The notes under the pieces were generated by a model that saw only the letters and a program-made list of their open reading frames with translations, ran no database searches and was not told the origin of the DNA. Positions 1 through 8,181 of a stretch of DNA of 44,086 nucleotides are shown here, one piece after another (position 1 is the stretch's first letter; each line of letters opens with the position of its first letter). Both the position numbers and the translations under genes were made by a program. The DNA is from Arcicella sp. (GTDB lineage Bacteria; Bacteroidota; Bacteroidia; Cytophagales; Spirosomataceae), in the NCBI GenBank assembly GCA_025354645.1, contig JANXML010000334.1:1-44086 (forward strand), written 5' to 3'.

Positions 1-1103
1 TAGCCCAATAAAGCGGCTCTTTTCTTGGGATTATTAGAAATTAATCTAAGTTTACTTACGCCCAAATCTCTTAGAATAGAAGCCCCAACACCATAATCAC
101 GTTCATCCATTTTAAAGCCTAATTCTAAATTCGCTTCCACCGTATCACGCCCCATTTCTTGAAGTTTATAAGCCTTCAATTTATTAACTAAACCAATACC
201 TCTGCCTTCTTGAAACATGTATAAGATAATTCCTTTTCCTTCTTTTTCAACCATCTTCATTGCCTTGTGTAGTTGTCCACCACAATCGCATCGACACGAA
301 CCAAAAATATCACCCGTCACGCACGAACTATGTACTCGCACCATCACGGCTTCATCTTTTTCCCAAGAACCTTTAATTAATGCCAAATGAATGTCGCCCG
401 TGGTTATTTGTTTAAATGCAATTAATTCAAAATGACCAAATTCAGTGGGCATATCAACGCCAATTTCACGTTTAATCAAGCTCTCGTGTTTGAGGCGATA
501 TTCAACTAAATCCTTGATTGTCACTAATTTAAGGTCAAATTTATCGGCAATTTCACGTAAATCTGGCAAACGAGCCATTGAACCATCATCCTTCAAAACT
601 TCAATCAAAACGCCCGATGGCTTAAAGCCTGCCAAAGAGGCAAAATCCATGGCAGCTTCAGTGTGTCCCGTTCTTCTTAAGACTCCTTCTTTCTTAGCTT
701 TCAAAGGAAAAATATGCCCTGGACGACCTAAATCTTCTGGTTTTGTTTTTGAATCCACTAAGGATAAAATGGTCTTGGCACGGTCTTGGGCAGATATTCC
801 TGTGGTGCAACCTTGTCCCAATAAATCAACGGAGACAGTAAATGGCGTTTCGTGAGTGGCAGTGTTTGAGCCAACCATCATAGATAATCCCAATTCTGTA
901 CAACGTTCTTCGGTCAGAGATACGCACATCAATCCACGCCCTTCCCGAATCATAAAATTGGCTAACTCGGGGGTCATTGCCTCGGAGGCACAAATCATAT
1001 CTCCTTCATTTTCACGGTCTTCATCGTCTGCAACAATGATTATTTTCCCTTGACGGATTGCTTCAATGGCTTCCTCAATGGTATCTAATTTTATATTTGA
1101 CAT
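1..1103 (-). CDS. ribBA: RibBA, riboflavin biosynthesis bifunctional enzyme (partial, C-terminus outside window)
   Basis: Bifunctional 3,4-dihydroxy-2-butanone 4-phosphate synthase and GTP cyclohydrolase II, which supplies both precursors of riboflavin in the cytosol. I translated the minus strand from the ATG at 1103-1101 (start [16 protein letters not shown]). The first half shows the RibB motif [10 protein letters not shown], then GHTEAA. The second half shows the RibA zinc-site pattern [19 protein letters not shown] with its three cysteines, then EGRGIGL, and ends in [11 protein letters not shown] at the window edge. About 367 codons are present; full-length family members are about 400 residues, so only a short tail is missing. 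A 7-bp dyad (1115-1136) lies just upstream of the start. I see no FMN riboswitch. The + strand open frames across this gene are antisense shadows. Confidence 0.96.
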   Translation of the reverse strand, partial: MSNIKLDTIEEAIEAIRQGKIIIVADDEDRENEGDMICASEAMTPELANFMIREGRGLMCVSLTEERCTELGLSMMVGSNTATHETPFTVSVDLLGQGCTTGISAQDRAKTILSLVDSKTKPEDLGRPGHIFPLKAKKEGVLRRTGHTEAAMDFASLAGFKPSGVLIEVLKDDGSMARLPDLREIADKFDLKLVTIKDLVEYRLKHESLIKREIGVDMPTEFGHFELIAFKQITTGDIHLALIKGSWEKDEAVMVRVHSSCVTGDIFGSCRCDCGGQLHKAMKMVEKEGKGIILYMFQEGRGIGLVNKLKAYKLQEMGRDTVEANLELGFKMDERDYGVGASILRDLGVSKLRLISNNPKKRAALLG

Positions 1104-1730
1104 TCTCTGCGGTCAGTCCATGTTTGAAAATGGACTTTTAAAATAATTATTAATCAGTTTTTAAATATGTACAAGATAATAGGCATTTCATCAAATTTTT
1201 TTAAATATTTCTGTTTAAAACACTTTCTCATACCCAAGAAAAAAATCCTTTCTTATACAATTCAAATTTACGAACTTTTGTTCTTTTAAGTGATTAAATA
1301 TCTATGCGATAAATTTTGTGATATTAATTACAATGAGACATTCGTGCTTGTAACTATTTGATTATTAAAATATTAGCAATTAATATAGTTATAAATTAGA
1401 TTTTGGATTGTATATTTACATAACAAATTCTTTCAGCAATTCCTTTCTTGCATACAAATATTTCCTTCCTACTTTTTCTTAATTTACGATTTGGCACGTT
1501 AATAGCATATCATTACGCAACCAACAAATTTTTAACGGTTTTCTATTCCACAAAAACGGTTTTTTAAATCTTAGCACAATTTTTGCACAGTTTTCTTATG
1601 TAACCCATGTAAAAAAGCCTAAGGTTTTCGTTCAGAATAATATAAAGATTTATTAAATCATCGGAGTGTTCAATTAGGTGATTTTTGTAGTTTTCTGTGC
1701 GAACTGGAGAGGAAGATATACCCATAAAAT
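1104..1730. other. 627-bp divergent intergenic region
   Basis: AT-rich gap between the divergent ribBA and T9SS-protein genes, with no open frame that looks coding. The only clear local structure is a dyad, AGTCCAT at 1115-1121 and ATGGACT at 1130-1136, in the ribBA leader. A CAAATTTA sequence at 1263-1270 could be a minus-strand -7 box for ribBA, but I find no convincing -33 element with it. No riboswitch core or tRNA was recognised. Confidence 0.5.
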
Positions 1731-4019
1731 ATGAATAGGATTATACGAAACATAAGAACTGTGTTTATAGGCATTGTTGCTTTGACTTCTTGGTCAACAG
1801 AAATGTTCGCTCAATGCCGAAACGAAACTGGCGACCCCGTAAAAGGAGAATTTAGTATTAATGGAAATAAAGTGAACGTCAAAGGCGATGGTGGTGGGTC
1901 TTTAACTGCCTCAAACAATATTCCTATCAAAATTTGCGAAGGAGAACTTATTGTTCTCAAAAATACATTGCCAGTTACTTCTCTCACCAGTAATAGTTAT
2001 TGGATAACCGAATACGGAGCCTATAATTCTCGAACCTCTTCCTTAGCGAGTAGTACTGGAAGTATTGATGCTTCATACAACACAATTACTGGAAATGCTG
2101 GAATTAAAATGATTTCAAAAACAGCGGATCCTGCTGGGTTTAGTTTTTATGATAAACCAGGAAAATACGTAATTACTCAATACGATAATTCTTCCACTGC
2201 TACGAATGGACCAGGTTTTCACCATGCCTGCCAAGTTATTGAAATTATTGCTCCTCCAAAACCTGTTGTAACAACGAGCGTTTGCAGTGGCGATGAAATT
2301 CAAATCACTTTTCCTGCAAGCCCCAATAATATATTTGATGATTATGAAATTAAATTCAACGCAACTGCGGGTTCATATAATCCTGTGCTTAAAACAGGAA
2401 AACCAACCTCATATCCCTTTGTAGTAAAAAGCGGAACGTTATTGTCGGGGTTTACTCAAGATATAATTTTAACCGTTCAAGGACTTTCTGTAACTGGCAA
2501 TTGTGTTGCTCCAATTGAAAACAAAGGTAGAATATCGGTTAATGCAGCAACTATTTATAGACCTGTGGTTAGTTCAATTATTGGAACCACTAAGAAAGGA
2601 GAATTTAAATTAGCCGTTTCAGCACAAAATAATATTAGTAGAAACTTATACATTAGAGATCCTTTATTGACTAATACTTACGATTATAACACTGTTTTTA
2701 AAACATATGGTTCAACGGCAACAACAACAGATTCAACGATTTTACAGGTTCCAGATGGAAATAAAACGTATTGTTTCAGAGCAGAAGCCCTTGATTTAGT
2801 TTGTCCTTCAACCACAAGTAATCCAAATCTTACCAGTAACGAAGAGGTTTGTACAACTCCCGCAACAGTCACGGCAGTTAGCAATTTGAACACTATAACC
2901 TGGTTAAAAGCGATTGGTTCTGTCACAGGCGGAGCTTTTAGTTATTATCAAGTGGAGCGATTGAATTCAAATGGAAACATAGATAAATTATTTCCACCGA
3001 TAAATAATATAACAGAATTGAAAGTTGAAGACTCAGGAATTACTTGCGGACAAGAATATACCTACCGAGTACTCACTAATTATAGTCAAAAGTCTTATTC
3101 TCAGATAATTAAAGTGAAAGCCGTTTCGGACGATATACCCACAAAAATTCCACGTTTTTTTGCCACAATGACCAATGATGCCAAATATGCAAGTATTCAA
3201 GGACAATTCGACCCAAGCAATGTTCCAGTTAATATTAAGACAAATAATTATAAATTTTACCGAGCTGATGCCATAAATTCTGCTTATTCTCTAATAAAAA
3301 TTGGGAATCAATTAATTAATGATTCAACTGCCGAAGTTGATAAAAAATCCTATTGTTACTATATGACCTGGACAAACCTTTGTGATAAAGAATCAAGTCC
3401 ATCAGAAAAAGTTTGTACTGTATATTTGAAACCATCTGGAGCAACCATTAATTGGACAAAAGAAACGTCTATTTCTGCTGGAACAGATAGTTACATCGTT
3501 CAACGAGTAAATCCTTCCAATGGAACGAATGTAAAGGAATTAGCCAGTAATTTAAAAAATATTTACTCGTACAATACCCAAGTTTTACCAGAAACAGAAG
3601 GGCAAGAAATTTACATACAAATAGAATCTCGACCCGTGGGATGGAATGTCATTGGTAGTAATTCTTTGCCAAGTACGCTCTCAAACATAGTCCGAATTTT
3701 TAGACCTTCATTAATGATGAGTCCGCAAATATTCACGCCAAATGGAGATAATAATAATGATAAATTTATAGTACGAGGTAAGTTCATTAAGAAATTAAAA
3801 ATGTCAATTTACGACCGTTGGGGTAATGTGATTTTTTATGAAGAAATGGACGGTTATCCCACTGAAAATAACCAGAATGAATCAACCGTTGTGGGATGGA
3901 ATGGTATAATGAACAATGGAAATAAGGCAATTGAAGGTAGTTACGCATTCAAAATTGAAATTGAAGATACGATTGGTCAAGTTTCAGTTAAAGAAGGTGC
4001 TTTATTATTAGCGTATTAG
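1731..4019 (+). CDS. Large secreted protein with T9SS type B (gliding-motility-associated, CHU_C) C-terminal domain
   Basis: A 762-residue exported protein of unknown function. The N-terminus is a signal peptide (basic start, hydrophobic core, then SWSTEMFAQC with likely cleavage after FAQ). The middle (about residues 30-660) is Asn/Thr/Ser-rich and repetitive, with paired cysteines such as ICEGE and CSGDEIQI, like the beta-sandwich modules of surface adhesins. The last ~95 residues are a clear type B sorting domain: FTPNGDNNNDKF, then IYDRWGNVIF, then GWNG...AIEGSYAFKIEIED and a final hydrophobic LLLAY. Known family behaviour is export by Sec and then across the outer membrane by the type IX system. 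A strong hairpin terminator follows. The gene is monocistronic and has no partner beside it from which to infer a ligand. Confidence 0.9.
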   Translation: MNRIIRNIRTVFIGIVALTSWSTEMFAQCRNETGDPVKGEFSINGNKVNVKGDGGGSLTASNNIPIKICEGELIVLKNTLPVTSLTSNSYWITEYGAYNSRTSSLASSTGSIDASYNTITGNAGIKMISKTADPAGFSFYDKPGKYVITQYDNSSTATNGPGFHHACQVIEIIAPPKPVVTTSVCSGDEIQITFPASPNNIFDDYEIKFNATAGSYNPVLKTGKPTSYPFVVKSGTLLSGFTQDIILTVQGLSVTGNCVAPIENKGRISVNAATIYRPVVSSIIGTTKKGEFKLAVSAQNNISRNLYIRDPLLTNTYDYNTVFKTYGSTATTTDSTILQVPDGNKTYCFRAEALDLVCPSTTSNPNLTSNEEVCTTPATVTAVSNLNTITWLKAIGSVTGGAFSYYQVERLNSNGNIDKLFPPINNITELKVEDSGITCGQEYTYRVLTNYSQKSYSQIIKVKAVSDDIPTKIPRFFATMTNDAKYASIQGQFDPSNVPVNIKTNNYKFYRADAINSAYSLIKIGNQLINDSTAEVDKKSYCYYMTWTNLCDKESSPSEKVCTVYLKPSGATINWTKETSISAGTDSYIVQRVNPSNGTNVKELASNLKNIYSYNTQVLPETEGQEIYIQIESRPVGWNVIGSNSLPSTLSNIVRIFRPSLMMSPQIFTPNGDNNNDKFIVRGKFIKKLKMSIYDRWGNVIFYEEMDGYPTENNQNESTVVGWNGIMNNGNKAIEGSYAFKIEIEDTIGQVSVKEGALLLAY

Positions 4020-4037
4020 ATTCAAAAAAATATTCCC

Positions 4038-4076
4038 AAAAAGAAACCTCAGCACATAAGTTGAGGTTTCTTTTTT
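4038..4076 (+). terminator. Intrinsic terminator after the T9SS type B protein
   Basis: A perfect 12-bp stem (AAAGAAACCTCA at 4040-4051, TGAGGTTTCTTT at 4062-4073) with a ten-base gap between the arms and a T-run on the right. It lies 20 bases after the stop codon and before ebfC. Confidence 0.9.
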
Positions 4077-4128
4077 GCGTTACATGAATAGTATCGTAAA
4101 TTGCGTTTGAAATTTAATAAACAAAAAT

Positions 4129-4464
4129 ATGTTCGACATGATGGGAATGCTTGGTAAAGTCAAAGACCTCCAAGTCAAAATGAAAGAAGCACAAGAATCA
4201 TTAGGGTCAATCACGGAAATCGGTGAATCTGGTGGTGGAATGGTGAAGGCAACCGTTAATGGTAAAAAACAATTGCTCAATATCGAAATTGATGAAGATC
4301 TCATCAAGCCCGAAGACCGTGAAATCCTTCAAGATTTAATCGTTGCTGCAACAAATAAGGCAATGGAAAATATTGATGATAAAGTAAAAGATCATCTTCA
4401 AAATGCCACAAAAGGTATAATGCCAAATATTCCAGGGATGGATTTGGGCGGAATGTTTTCATAG
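4129..4464 (+). CDS. ebfC: YbaB/EbfC family nucleoid-associated protein
   Basis: A 111-residue protein of the YbaB/EbfC family, small dimeric DNA-binding proteins that coat the nucleoid. The length is typical. The N-terminus MFDMMGMLGKVKDLQVKMKE is the characteristic amphipathic helix. It is followed by the glycine-rich turn GESGGGMVKATVNG, the strand IEIDEDLI, a helical segment with TNKAMENIDDK, and a flexible tail ending in PGMDLGGMFS. In many bacteria the family sits beside dnaX and recR; here it lies upstream of a gldA-like ATPase. The whole gap to that gene is a heptad inverted repeat that starts directly after the stop codon. Confidence 0.93.
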   Translation: MFDMMGMLGKVKDLQVKMKEAQESLGSITEIGESGGGMVKATVNGKKQLLNIEIDEDLIKPEDREILQDLIVAATNKAMENIDDKVKDHLQNATKGIMPNIPGMDLGGMFS

Positions 4465-4578
4465 TTTCGATGTTCGGGATTCGATGCTTGATTTTCGATT
4501 TTCGATGTTCGTAGTATCGAACTTTGAACATCGAATCACGAACATCGAATCTCTGAACATCGAATCACGAACATCGAA
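4465..4578. repeat. Heptad inverted-repeat array (GAACATC family) filling the ebfC-gldA gap
   Basis: The gap is almost wholly built of 7-base units. The left arm is 4465-4513 (TTTCGAT, GTTCGGG, ATTCGAT, GCTTGAT, TTTCGAT, TTTCGAT, GTTCGTA). The right arm is 4515-4578 (TATCGAA, CTTTGAA, CATCGAA, TCACGAA, CATCGAA, an 8-base unit TCTCTGAA, CATCGAA, TCACGAA, CATCGAA). The arms are reverse complements with mismatches, so an RNA hairpin is expected. The right arm ends three bases before the gldA-like ATG, so it replaces any normal ribosome-binding region. Confidence 0.92.
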
Positions 4579-4581
4579 ATC

Positions 4582-5286
4582 ATGTTAAAAGTACAAAATC
4601 TAACCAAAATTTACGGTACTCAAAAAGCCGTGAACAATATATCTTTTGAAGCCAAAGCGGGTGAAATCGTTGGTTTTTTAGGACCAAATGGTGCTGGAAA
4701 ATCTACGACCATGAAAATTGCTACGTGCTACCTTACTGCCACTTCTGGAAGCATAGAAGTCTGTGGATTCGACGTTCAGAGAAATTCCATAGAAGTTCGG
4801 CAAAACATTGGTTATTTACCCGAACATAATCCACTATACTTGGATATGTACGTTAGAGAATTTTTAGAATTTATTGGCGGAATATACGGTTTGAAAGGTC
4901 AGCACCTGCAAAAACGTATTTCAGATGTCATTGAATTATTTGGATTAACGTTGGAACATAAAAAGAAAATTGGACAGCTTTCCAAAGGGTATCGCCAACG
5001 GGTTGGTCTCGCACAAGCCCTCATACACGACCCAAAAGTATTGATTTTGGACGAACCCACCACAGGACTTGATCCAAATCAATTAGCTGAAATAAGACAA
5101 ATAATTAGAAATATTGGTAAAGAAAAGTCCGTAATTTTTTCCACCCATATTTTGCAAGAAGTTGAAGCAATTTGTAATAGAGTTGTGATTATCAATCACG
5201 GAATAATCGTAAAAGATTGCCCAATCAATGAATTAAAGCAAGTGGGTAAAACGATGGAGGATGTGTTTAGGGAATTAACGGTTTGA
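4582..5286 (+). CDS. gldA: GldA-like ABC transporter ATP-binding protein
   Basis: A 234-residue ABC ATPase closely resembling GldA, the ATPase of the GldAFG transporter linked to gliding motility. Motifs in order: Walker A GPNGAGKST, GYLPEHNPLYLDMYVREFL (very typical of GldA), signature LSKGYRQRVGLAQAL, Walker B and D-loop LILDEPTTGLDPNQ, and switch STHILQEVEAICNR. Flavobacterial GldA is about 300 residues. This protein stops soon after the nucleotide-binding domain with MEDVFRELTV, so the usual ~60-residue C-terminal extension is missing. No gldF or gldG permease gene is adjacent. The leader is a heptad hairpin ending three bases before ATG. The assignment to GldA rather than a generic ABC-2 ATPase is probable, not certain. 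Confidence 0.8.
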   Translation: MLKVQNLTKIYGTQKAVNNISFEAKAGEIVGFLGPNGAGKSTTMKIATCYLTATSGSIEVCGFDVQRNSIEVRQNIGYLPEHNPLYLDMYVREFLEFIGGIYGLKGQHLQKRISDVIELFGLTLEHKKKIGQLSKGYRQRVGLAQALIHDPKVLILDEPTTGLDPNQLAEIRQIIRNIGKEKSVIFSTHILQEVEAICNRVVIINHGIIVKDCPINELKQVGKTMEDVFRELTV

Positions 5287-5318
5287 TTTGTAAATGATAA
5301 TTTTATTCTGTATTTTTA
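5287..5318 (+). promoter_or_regulatory. Candidate promoter of the toxin-antitoxin operon
   Basis: TTTG at 5287-5290, a 20-base spacer, then TATTTTTA at 5311-5318. This matches the Bacteroidota TTTG-N19-21-TAnnTTTG promoter at all but the last base. Initiation would fall just ahead of the ATG at 5333. It begins immediately after the gldA-like stop codon. Confidence 0.5.
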
Positions 5319-5332
5319 AAATAAAAAAGGAT

Positions 5333-5557
5333 ATGAAAACATTAGAATTAGATATTTTTTCAGATACTGACGAAGATGAAGTTATGAAATATTTAAGAGT
5401 TTTAGAAGATAAGCATTTAATAGGTTTACGCAAATCTAAATCAACTGTTTTACCAGGCGAACCACTTACAGTTGAACAATTAAATAAGCAAATTGAAAAA
5501 TCTGAAACAAGTAGAGCCTATACTCCACAGGAAGCACGTAAATACTTAGGAATATAG
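5333..5557 (+). CDS. Antitoxin-like protein of a ParE/RelE module
   Basis: A small acidic protein of about 74 residues starting MKTLELDIFSDTDEDEV. I chose the ATG at 5333 because a purine-rich AAAAAAGG lies just upstream and the longer frame would begin with an unlikely hydrophobic leader. It ends SRAYTPQEARKYLGI, which resembles the C-terminal toxin-binding tail of antitoxins (Y-T-x-x-E-A/V). The ParE-like toxin gene starts two bases after its stop codon, so the two are almost certainly cotranscribed. Family knowledge: such antitoxins neutralise the partner and often repress their own promoter. No DNA-binding fold is recognisable from sequence alone. Confidence 0.75.
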   Translation: MKTLELDIFSDTDEDEVMKYLRVLEDKHLIGLRKSKSTVLPGEPLTVEQLNKQIEKSETSRAYTPQEARKYLGI

Positions 5558-5559
5558 GC

Positions 5560-5877
5560 ATGGCAAATAGTTATAAAGTAATTTTTAGAGAAGAATTCCT
5601 TGATGAACTCCTTGAAATACAAGAATATTTAGAAGGAGAATCGTTTGGAAGAGGCAAAAAATTTATTAGTAGAATTTACGATTTTATGATGGATATCATT
5701 GAACGTATGCCGTTCATGTTTCAAGAATATCCTTACAAAATAACAGAAGATAAAATCTATCGTAGAGCTATTTTTGAGATTCAATATGTAATTATTTATA
5801 AAGTAATTGTTGATGAAATTTTTATTTTGAAAATTTATCATACCAGTAGAAATCCAGATAATATTCAACTTGATTAA
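5560..5877 (+). CDS. ParE/RelE-family toxin
   Basis: A 105-residue protein of the RelE/ParE toxin superfamily. It has the usual layout: N-terminal strand YKVIFREEFLDEL, a long helical hairpin (residues ~15-50), then YRRAIFEIQYVIIYKV and the C-terminal strand with IYHTSRNPDNIQ, the conserved H-x-x-R-(N/D)-P ending. Members either inhibit DNA gyrase (ParE) or cleave mRNA on ribosomes (RelE). The Y-R-R-x-x-F core followed by the I-I-Y pattern favours ParE, but the target cannot be told from sequence. It follows its antitoxin-like gene by two bases and is followed three bases later by a 43-residue frame. Confidence 0.85.
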   Translation: MANSYKVIFREEFLDELLEIQEYLEGESFGRGKKFISRIYDFMMDIIERMPFMFQEYPYKITEDKIYRRAIFEIQYVIIYKVIVDEIFILKIYHTSRNPDNIQLD

Positions 5878-5880
5878 AAT

Positions 5881-6012
5881 ATGAAACGAATTTCAATATC
5901 CATCCCAGGCTATCCTATCAATACAAAAGAATTGATAGACCAAATAGAATTAGCCAGAAAATCTTCTAAAATATACACTTTGGCAGAAGTAAAAAAGATT
6001 TCACAATTATGA
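5881..6012 (+). CDS. Small 43-residue frame after the toxin, possible antitoxin remnant
   Basis: This ATG-started frame begins three bases after the toxin stop codon and encodes MKRISISIPGYPINTKELID, continuing to a tail SSKIYTLAEVKKISQL. The tail resembles the C-terminal motif of Phd/ParD-like antitoxins (Y-T-x-x-E-V-K). The close spacing suggests cotranscription with the toxin operon. It could be a truncated second antitoxin, a regulator, or non-functional. A bidirectional terminator follows directly. Confidence 0.4.
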   Translation: MKRISISIPGYPINTKELIDQIELARKSSKIYTLAEVKKISQL

Positions 6013-6032
6013 TTTTTTATTATTCAGTCACA

Positions 6033-6069
6033 AAAAAGCCTTCATTGTTTGAGACAATGAAGGCTTTTT
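6033..6069. terminator. Bidirectional terminator between the TA operon and lspA
   Basis: A perfect 16-bp stem (6033-6048 with 6054-6069; core AAGCCTTCATTGT) with a five-base loop. It has A and T runs on opposite flanks, so it can end transcription from both convergent genes. Confidence 0.92.
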
Positions 6070-6729
6070 CTATTCATTTTCTTTGGTATTAATATCTTCT
6101 ATTTCATTCTCTATTACTTTATTTTCTACTATTTCCTCTTTTTTTGGTTGGTCAAAAAACTTATTTTGAAAAATTAAAATCGAAACAACGCCACAAAAAA
6201 TGGAAGCATCAGCGAAATTAAAAATGGGTGTTGAATACCATGAACCGCCCCAAATTGGCACCCAATCAGGAATCCAGCCTTGATAAGGATCAAAGAAAAA
6301 CATATCAATCACTTGCCCATGAAACCACGGTGTAGGCGAGTCAGGAGGTTGATTTCCTAATAATTTACCATAAAAAGTACTGTCAATAACATTTCCGATA
6401 GCTCCTCCCAAAATGGCTGCAATACTCCACAAAAGCCCTTCATGAGCATTTCTGCGAGCTAATCTTACCAAATAATAGCCAATCCCAACCATTGCCACAA
6501 GCCTAAAAAGACTCAGCACAATTTTGCCATAACCTCCTGGGATAAAGCTCAATTCCATGCCGAAAGCCATTCCTCGGTTTAAAACATAATGCAATTTAAA
6601 CCATTGTCCAAAAACTGCCATTTCATTACCTTCATAAACTAAGTAATGATGAATACAATATTTTATTAATTGGTCAATGGCAATCAACAAGCATGTAAGC
6701 CAAAAATATTTATACGGAGAACGAAACAT
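6070..6729 (-). CDS. lspA: Lipoprotein signal peptidase LspA
   Basis: Inner-membrane aspartic peptidase that removes signal peptides from prolipoproteins. The protein has four hydrophobic segments and both catalytic aspartate motifs: GNVIDSTFYG and FNFADASIF. The family motif N-R-G-x-A-F-G (NRGMAFG) is also present. It has an insertion rich in W and P before the last helix (PTPWFHGQVIDMFFFDP), seen in Bacteroidota LspA, and a charged C-terminal tail rich in Glu and Asn. I place the start at the ATG 6729-6727 (219 residues). The longer frame adds 12 residues encoded by a heptad repeat array. Its substrates in this window would include the OmpA-type lipoproteins and the lipoprotein at 18.5 kb. 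Confidence 0.93.
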   Translation of the reverse strand: MFRSPYKYFWLTCLLIAIDQLIKYCIHHYLVYEGNEMAVFGQWFKLHYVLNRGMAFGMELSFIPGGYGKIVLSLFRLVAMVGIGYYLVRLARRNAHEGLLWSIAAILGGAIGNVIDSTFYGKLLGNQPPDSPTPWFHGQVIDMFFFDPYQGWIPDWVPIWGGSWYSTPIFNFADASIFCGVVSILIFQNKFFDQPKKEEIVENKVIENEIEDINTKENE

Positions 6730-6733
6730 AATA

Positions 6734-6868
6734 CAGTGAACAGTTATCAGTCGAACAAAAATCATTGTAGGTAAATGGCTATCCTTGAATTAGTCTATAA
6801 TATAGTAATTGAATTACAATGTCAAGAATTTTTCTGATAACTATTTACTGTTTACTGATAACTGTCTC
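6734..6868. repeat. Heptad inverted repeat (CAGTnnn family) in the lspA leader
   Basis: The left arm 6734-6757 has CAGTGAA, CAGTTAT, CAGTCGA and a partial unit. The right arm 6834-6868 is five inverted units: CTGATAA, CTATTTA, CTGTTTA, CTGATAA, CTGTCTC. About 75 bases of non-repeat sequence lie between them. The element is immediately upstream of the lspA ATG and would form a stem in its untranslated leader. Confidence 0.85.
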
Positions 6869-6869
6869 G

Positions 6870-6897
6870 CAAAGATAATAAATAAAGAAGCCACAAA
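6870..6897 (-). promoter_or_regulatory. Candidate lspA promoter
   Basis: On the minus strand, TATCTTTG (CAAAGATA at 6870-6877) matches TAnnTTTG exactly. A TTTG (CAAA at 6894-6897) lies 16 bases further upstream, a slightly short spacing for this promoter class. Transcription would start inside the right arm of the heptad repeat. Confidence 0.4.
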
Positions 6898-6951
6898 TTG
6901 ATTAAATCAGTGGCTTCTGGTAAAAATAATATGTATTCAATCTCTAATTAC

Positions 6952-8181
6952 CTAATCCTTATTTTTTTGAAACATCAATCTCTTCCTTCTCACCAATTCA
7001 CGTTTAATCAATACAAATTCACGACTTGCTTGTCCTGCCACCGAAGTATTTTCTTCGGCACGACGGAATAAATAAGGCATAACGGATTCTACAGGACCAT
7101 AAGGAACATATTTCGCTACATTATACCCAGCCTTAGAAAGATTGAATGAAATATTGTCGGACATACCCAGCAATTGGGCAAAATAGAAGTGATTATCAGT
7201 AGGTTGAACATGGTGTTTAGTCATTAATTCCACCAAGCGTTTACAACTATATTCGTTATGAGTACCCACGCAAACAGAAATAACGTCACGATTTTCTACG
7301 GTATATTCCATGGCAGCATTAAAATCGTTATCGGTTCCCGCTTTGGTTTCGTGAACGGGTTCGCAGTAATTATCTTCATGGGCTTTCTGGCGTTCTCTTT
7401 CCATATAAGCCCCTCTCACTAACTTCACACCCAAATGATAATTTTGTTTACGAGCCTCAAAGGTTGCGTTCTTTAAATTATGAAACATATCCTTACGATA
7501 CATCTGGAAAGTATTATAAACCACACATTTATCGTGATTATATTTTCCCATCATTTCATAAGTCAACTCATCAATTGTATCTTGAATCCATGATTCTTCT
7601 CCGTCTATAAAAACTCTAACGTTCAAAATGGCGGCTCTTCCACATAGCATATCTATCCTTTTTCGGACTAACAAAAATGCCTCTTTTTCTTCATCGTACA
7701 ACTCTTCTTGGTTTTGAATTTTTTCCAATAATTCAGCACTTCCAATACCCGTAACTTTGAAAACCGCAAATGGAATTGCTTGATTTTGATTCGCTTTCTC
7801 TATAGTTAATAAAATCTCTTTGGCGGTCTTATCAAAACTTTTTTCGTCATCTTCGCCTTCAACGGAATAATCCAAAATTGTGCCGATATGAGCTTTGTCC
7901 AAATTTTCTATGGTTTTATTACATTCTTGCAGATTTTCTCCCCCACAAAACTGTTCAAAGACCGTCATTTTAATCAACTTTTTTATCGGAAAATGAAGAA
8001 AAAGAAATAGTTTGATAAAAAAAGTACCTAACTTTACGAGCCAATTCTGATTCATACTCGCAAAAATCAAGTATATCTTTTTTAACTGTAAGTTTGATTT
8101 GGAAGAAAAAGCAACGGAAGTATCCTCAAAACTGACTTTGGGGGACATTGTGAGGGGTTTGGTGGTCGGCATCTGAGTCAT
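6952..8181 (-). CDS. Proline dehydrogenase
   Basis: A 409-residue FAD-dependent proline dehydrogenase, catalysing proline to pyrroline-5-carboxylate as the first step of proline catabolism. It shows the PRODH barrel motifs VKLVRGAYMERERQKA, VCVGTHNEYS, FAQLLGMSDNISF and the C-terminal YVPYGPVESVMPYLFRRAEEN, which carries the substrate-binding Arg pair. It is the monofunctional type with no aldehyde dehydrogenase domain, so the second enzyme is encoded elsewhere. About 60 N-terminal residues before LVKLGTFFIK are less typical, but the annotated ATG is the first reasonable start. An internal Met (residue 4) is possible. A perfect palindrome at 8233-8247 lies in the leader. Confidence 0.93.
   Translation of the reverse strand: MTQMPTTKPLTMSPKVSFEDTSVAFSSKSNLQLKKIYLIFASMNQNWLVKLGTFFIKLFLFLHFPIKKLIKMTVFEQFCGGENLQECNKTIENLDKAHIGTILDYSVEGEDDEKSFDKTAKEILLTIEKANQNQAIPFAVFKVTGIGSAELLEKIQNQEELYDEEKEAFLLVRKRIDMLCGRAAILNVRVFIDGEESWIQDTIDELTYEMMGKYNHDKCVVYNTFQMYRKDMFHNLKNATFEARKQNYHLGVKLVRGAYMERERQKAHEDNYCEPVHETKAGTDNDFNAAMEYTVENRDVISVCVGTHNEYSCKRLVELMTKHHVQPTDNHFYFAQLLGMSDNISFNLSKAGYNVAKYVPYGPVESVMPYLFRRAEENTSVAGQASREFVLIKRELVRRKRLMFQKNKD

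Noticed and set aside
445-1053. Two + strand open frames of 136 and 65 codons
   Set aside because: They lie antisense to ribBA, whose motifs are clear on the minus strand.
1104-1270. FMN riboswitch upstream of ribBA
   Set aside because: The conserved FMN aptamer strings are not visible; only a short 7-bp dyad is present.
4465-4578. CRISPR array
   Set aside because: The repeats are 7-base units without spacers of constant length, and no cas genes are present.
6730-6765. N-terminal 12-residue extension of LspA
   Set aside because: Encoded by the heptad array and unlike LspA N-termini; the ATG at 6729 gives the normal start.
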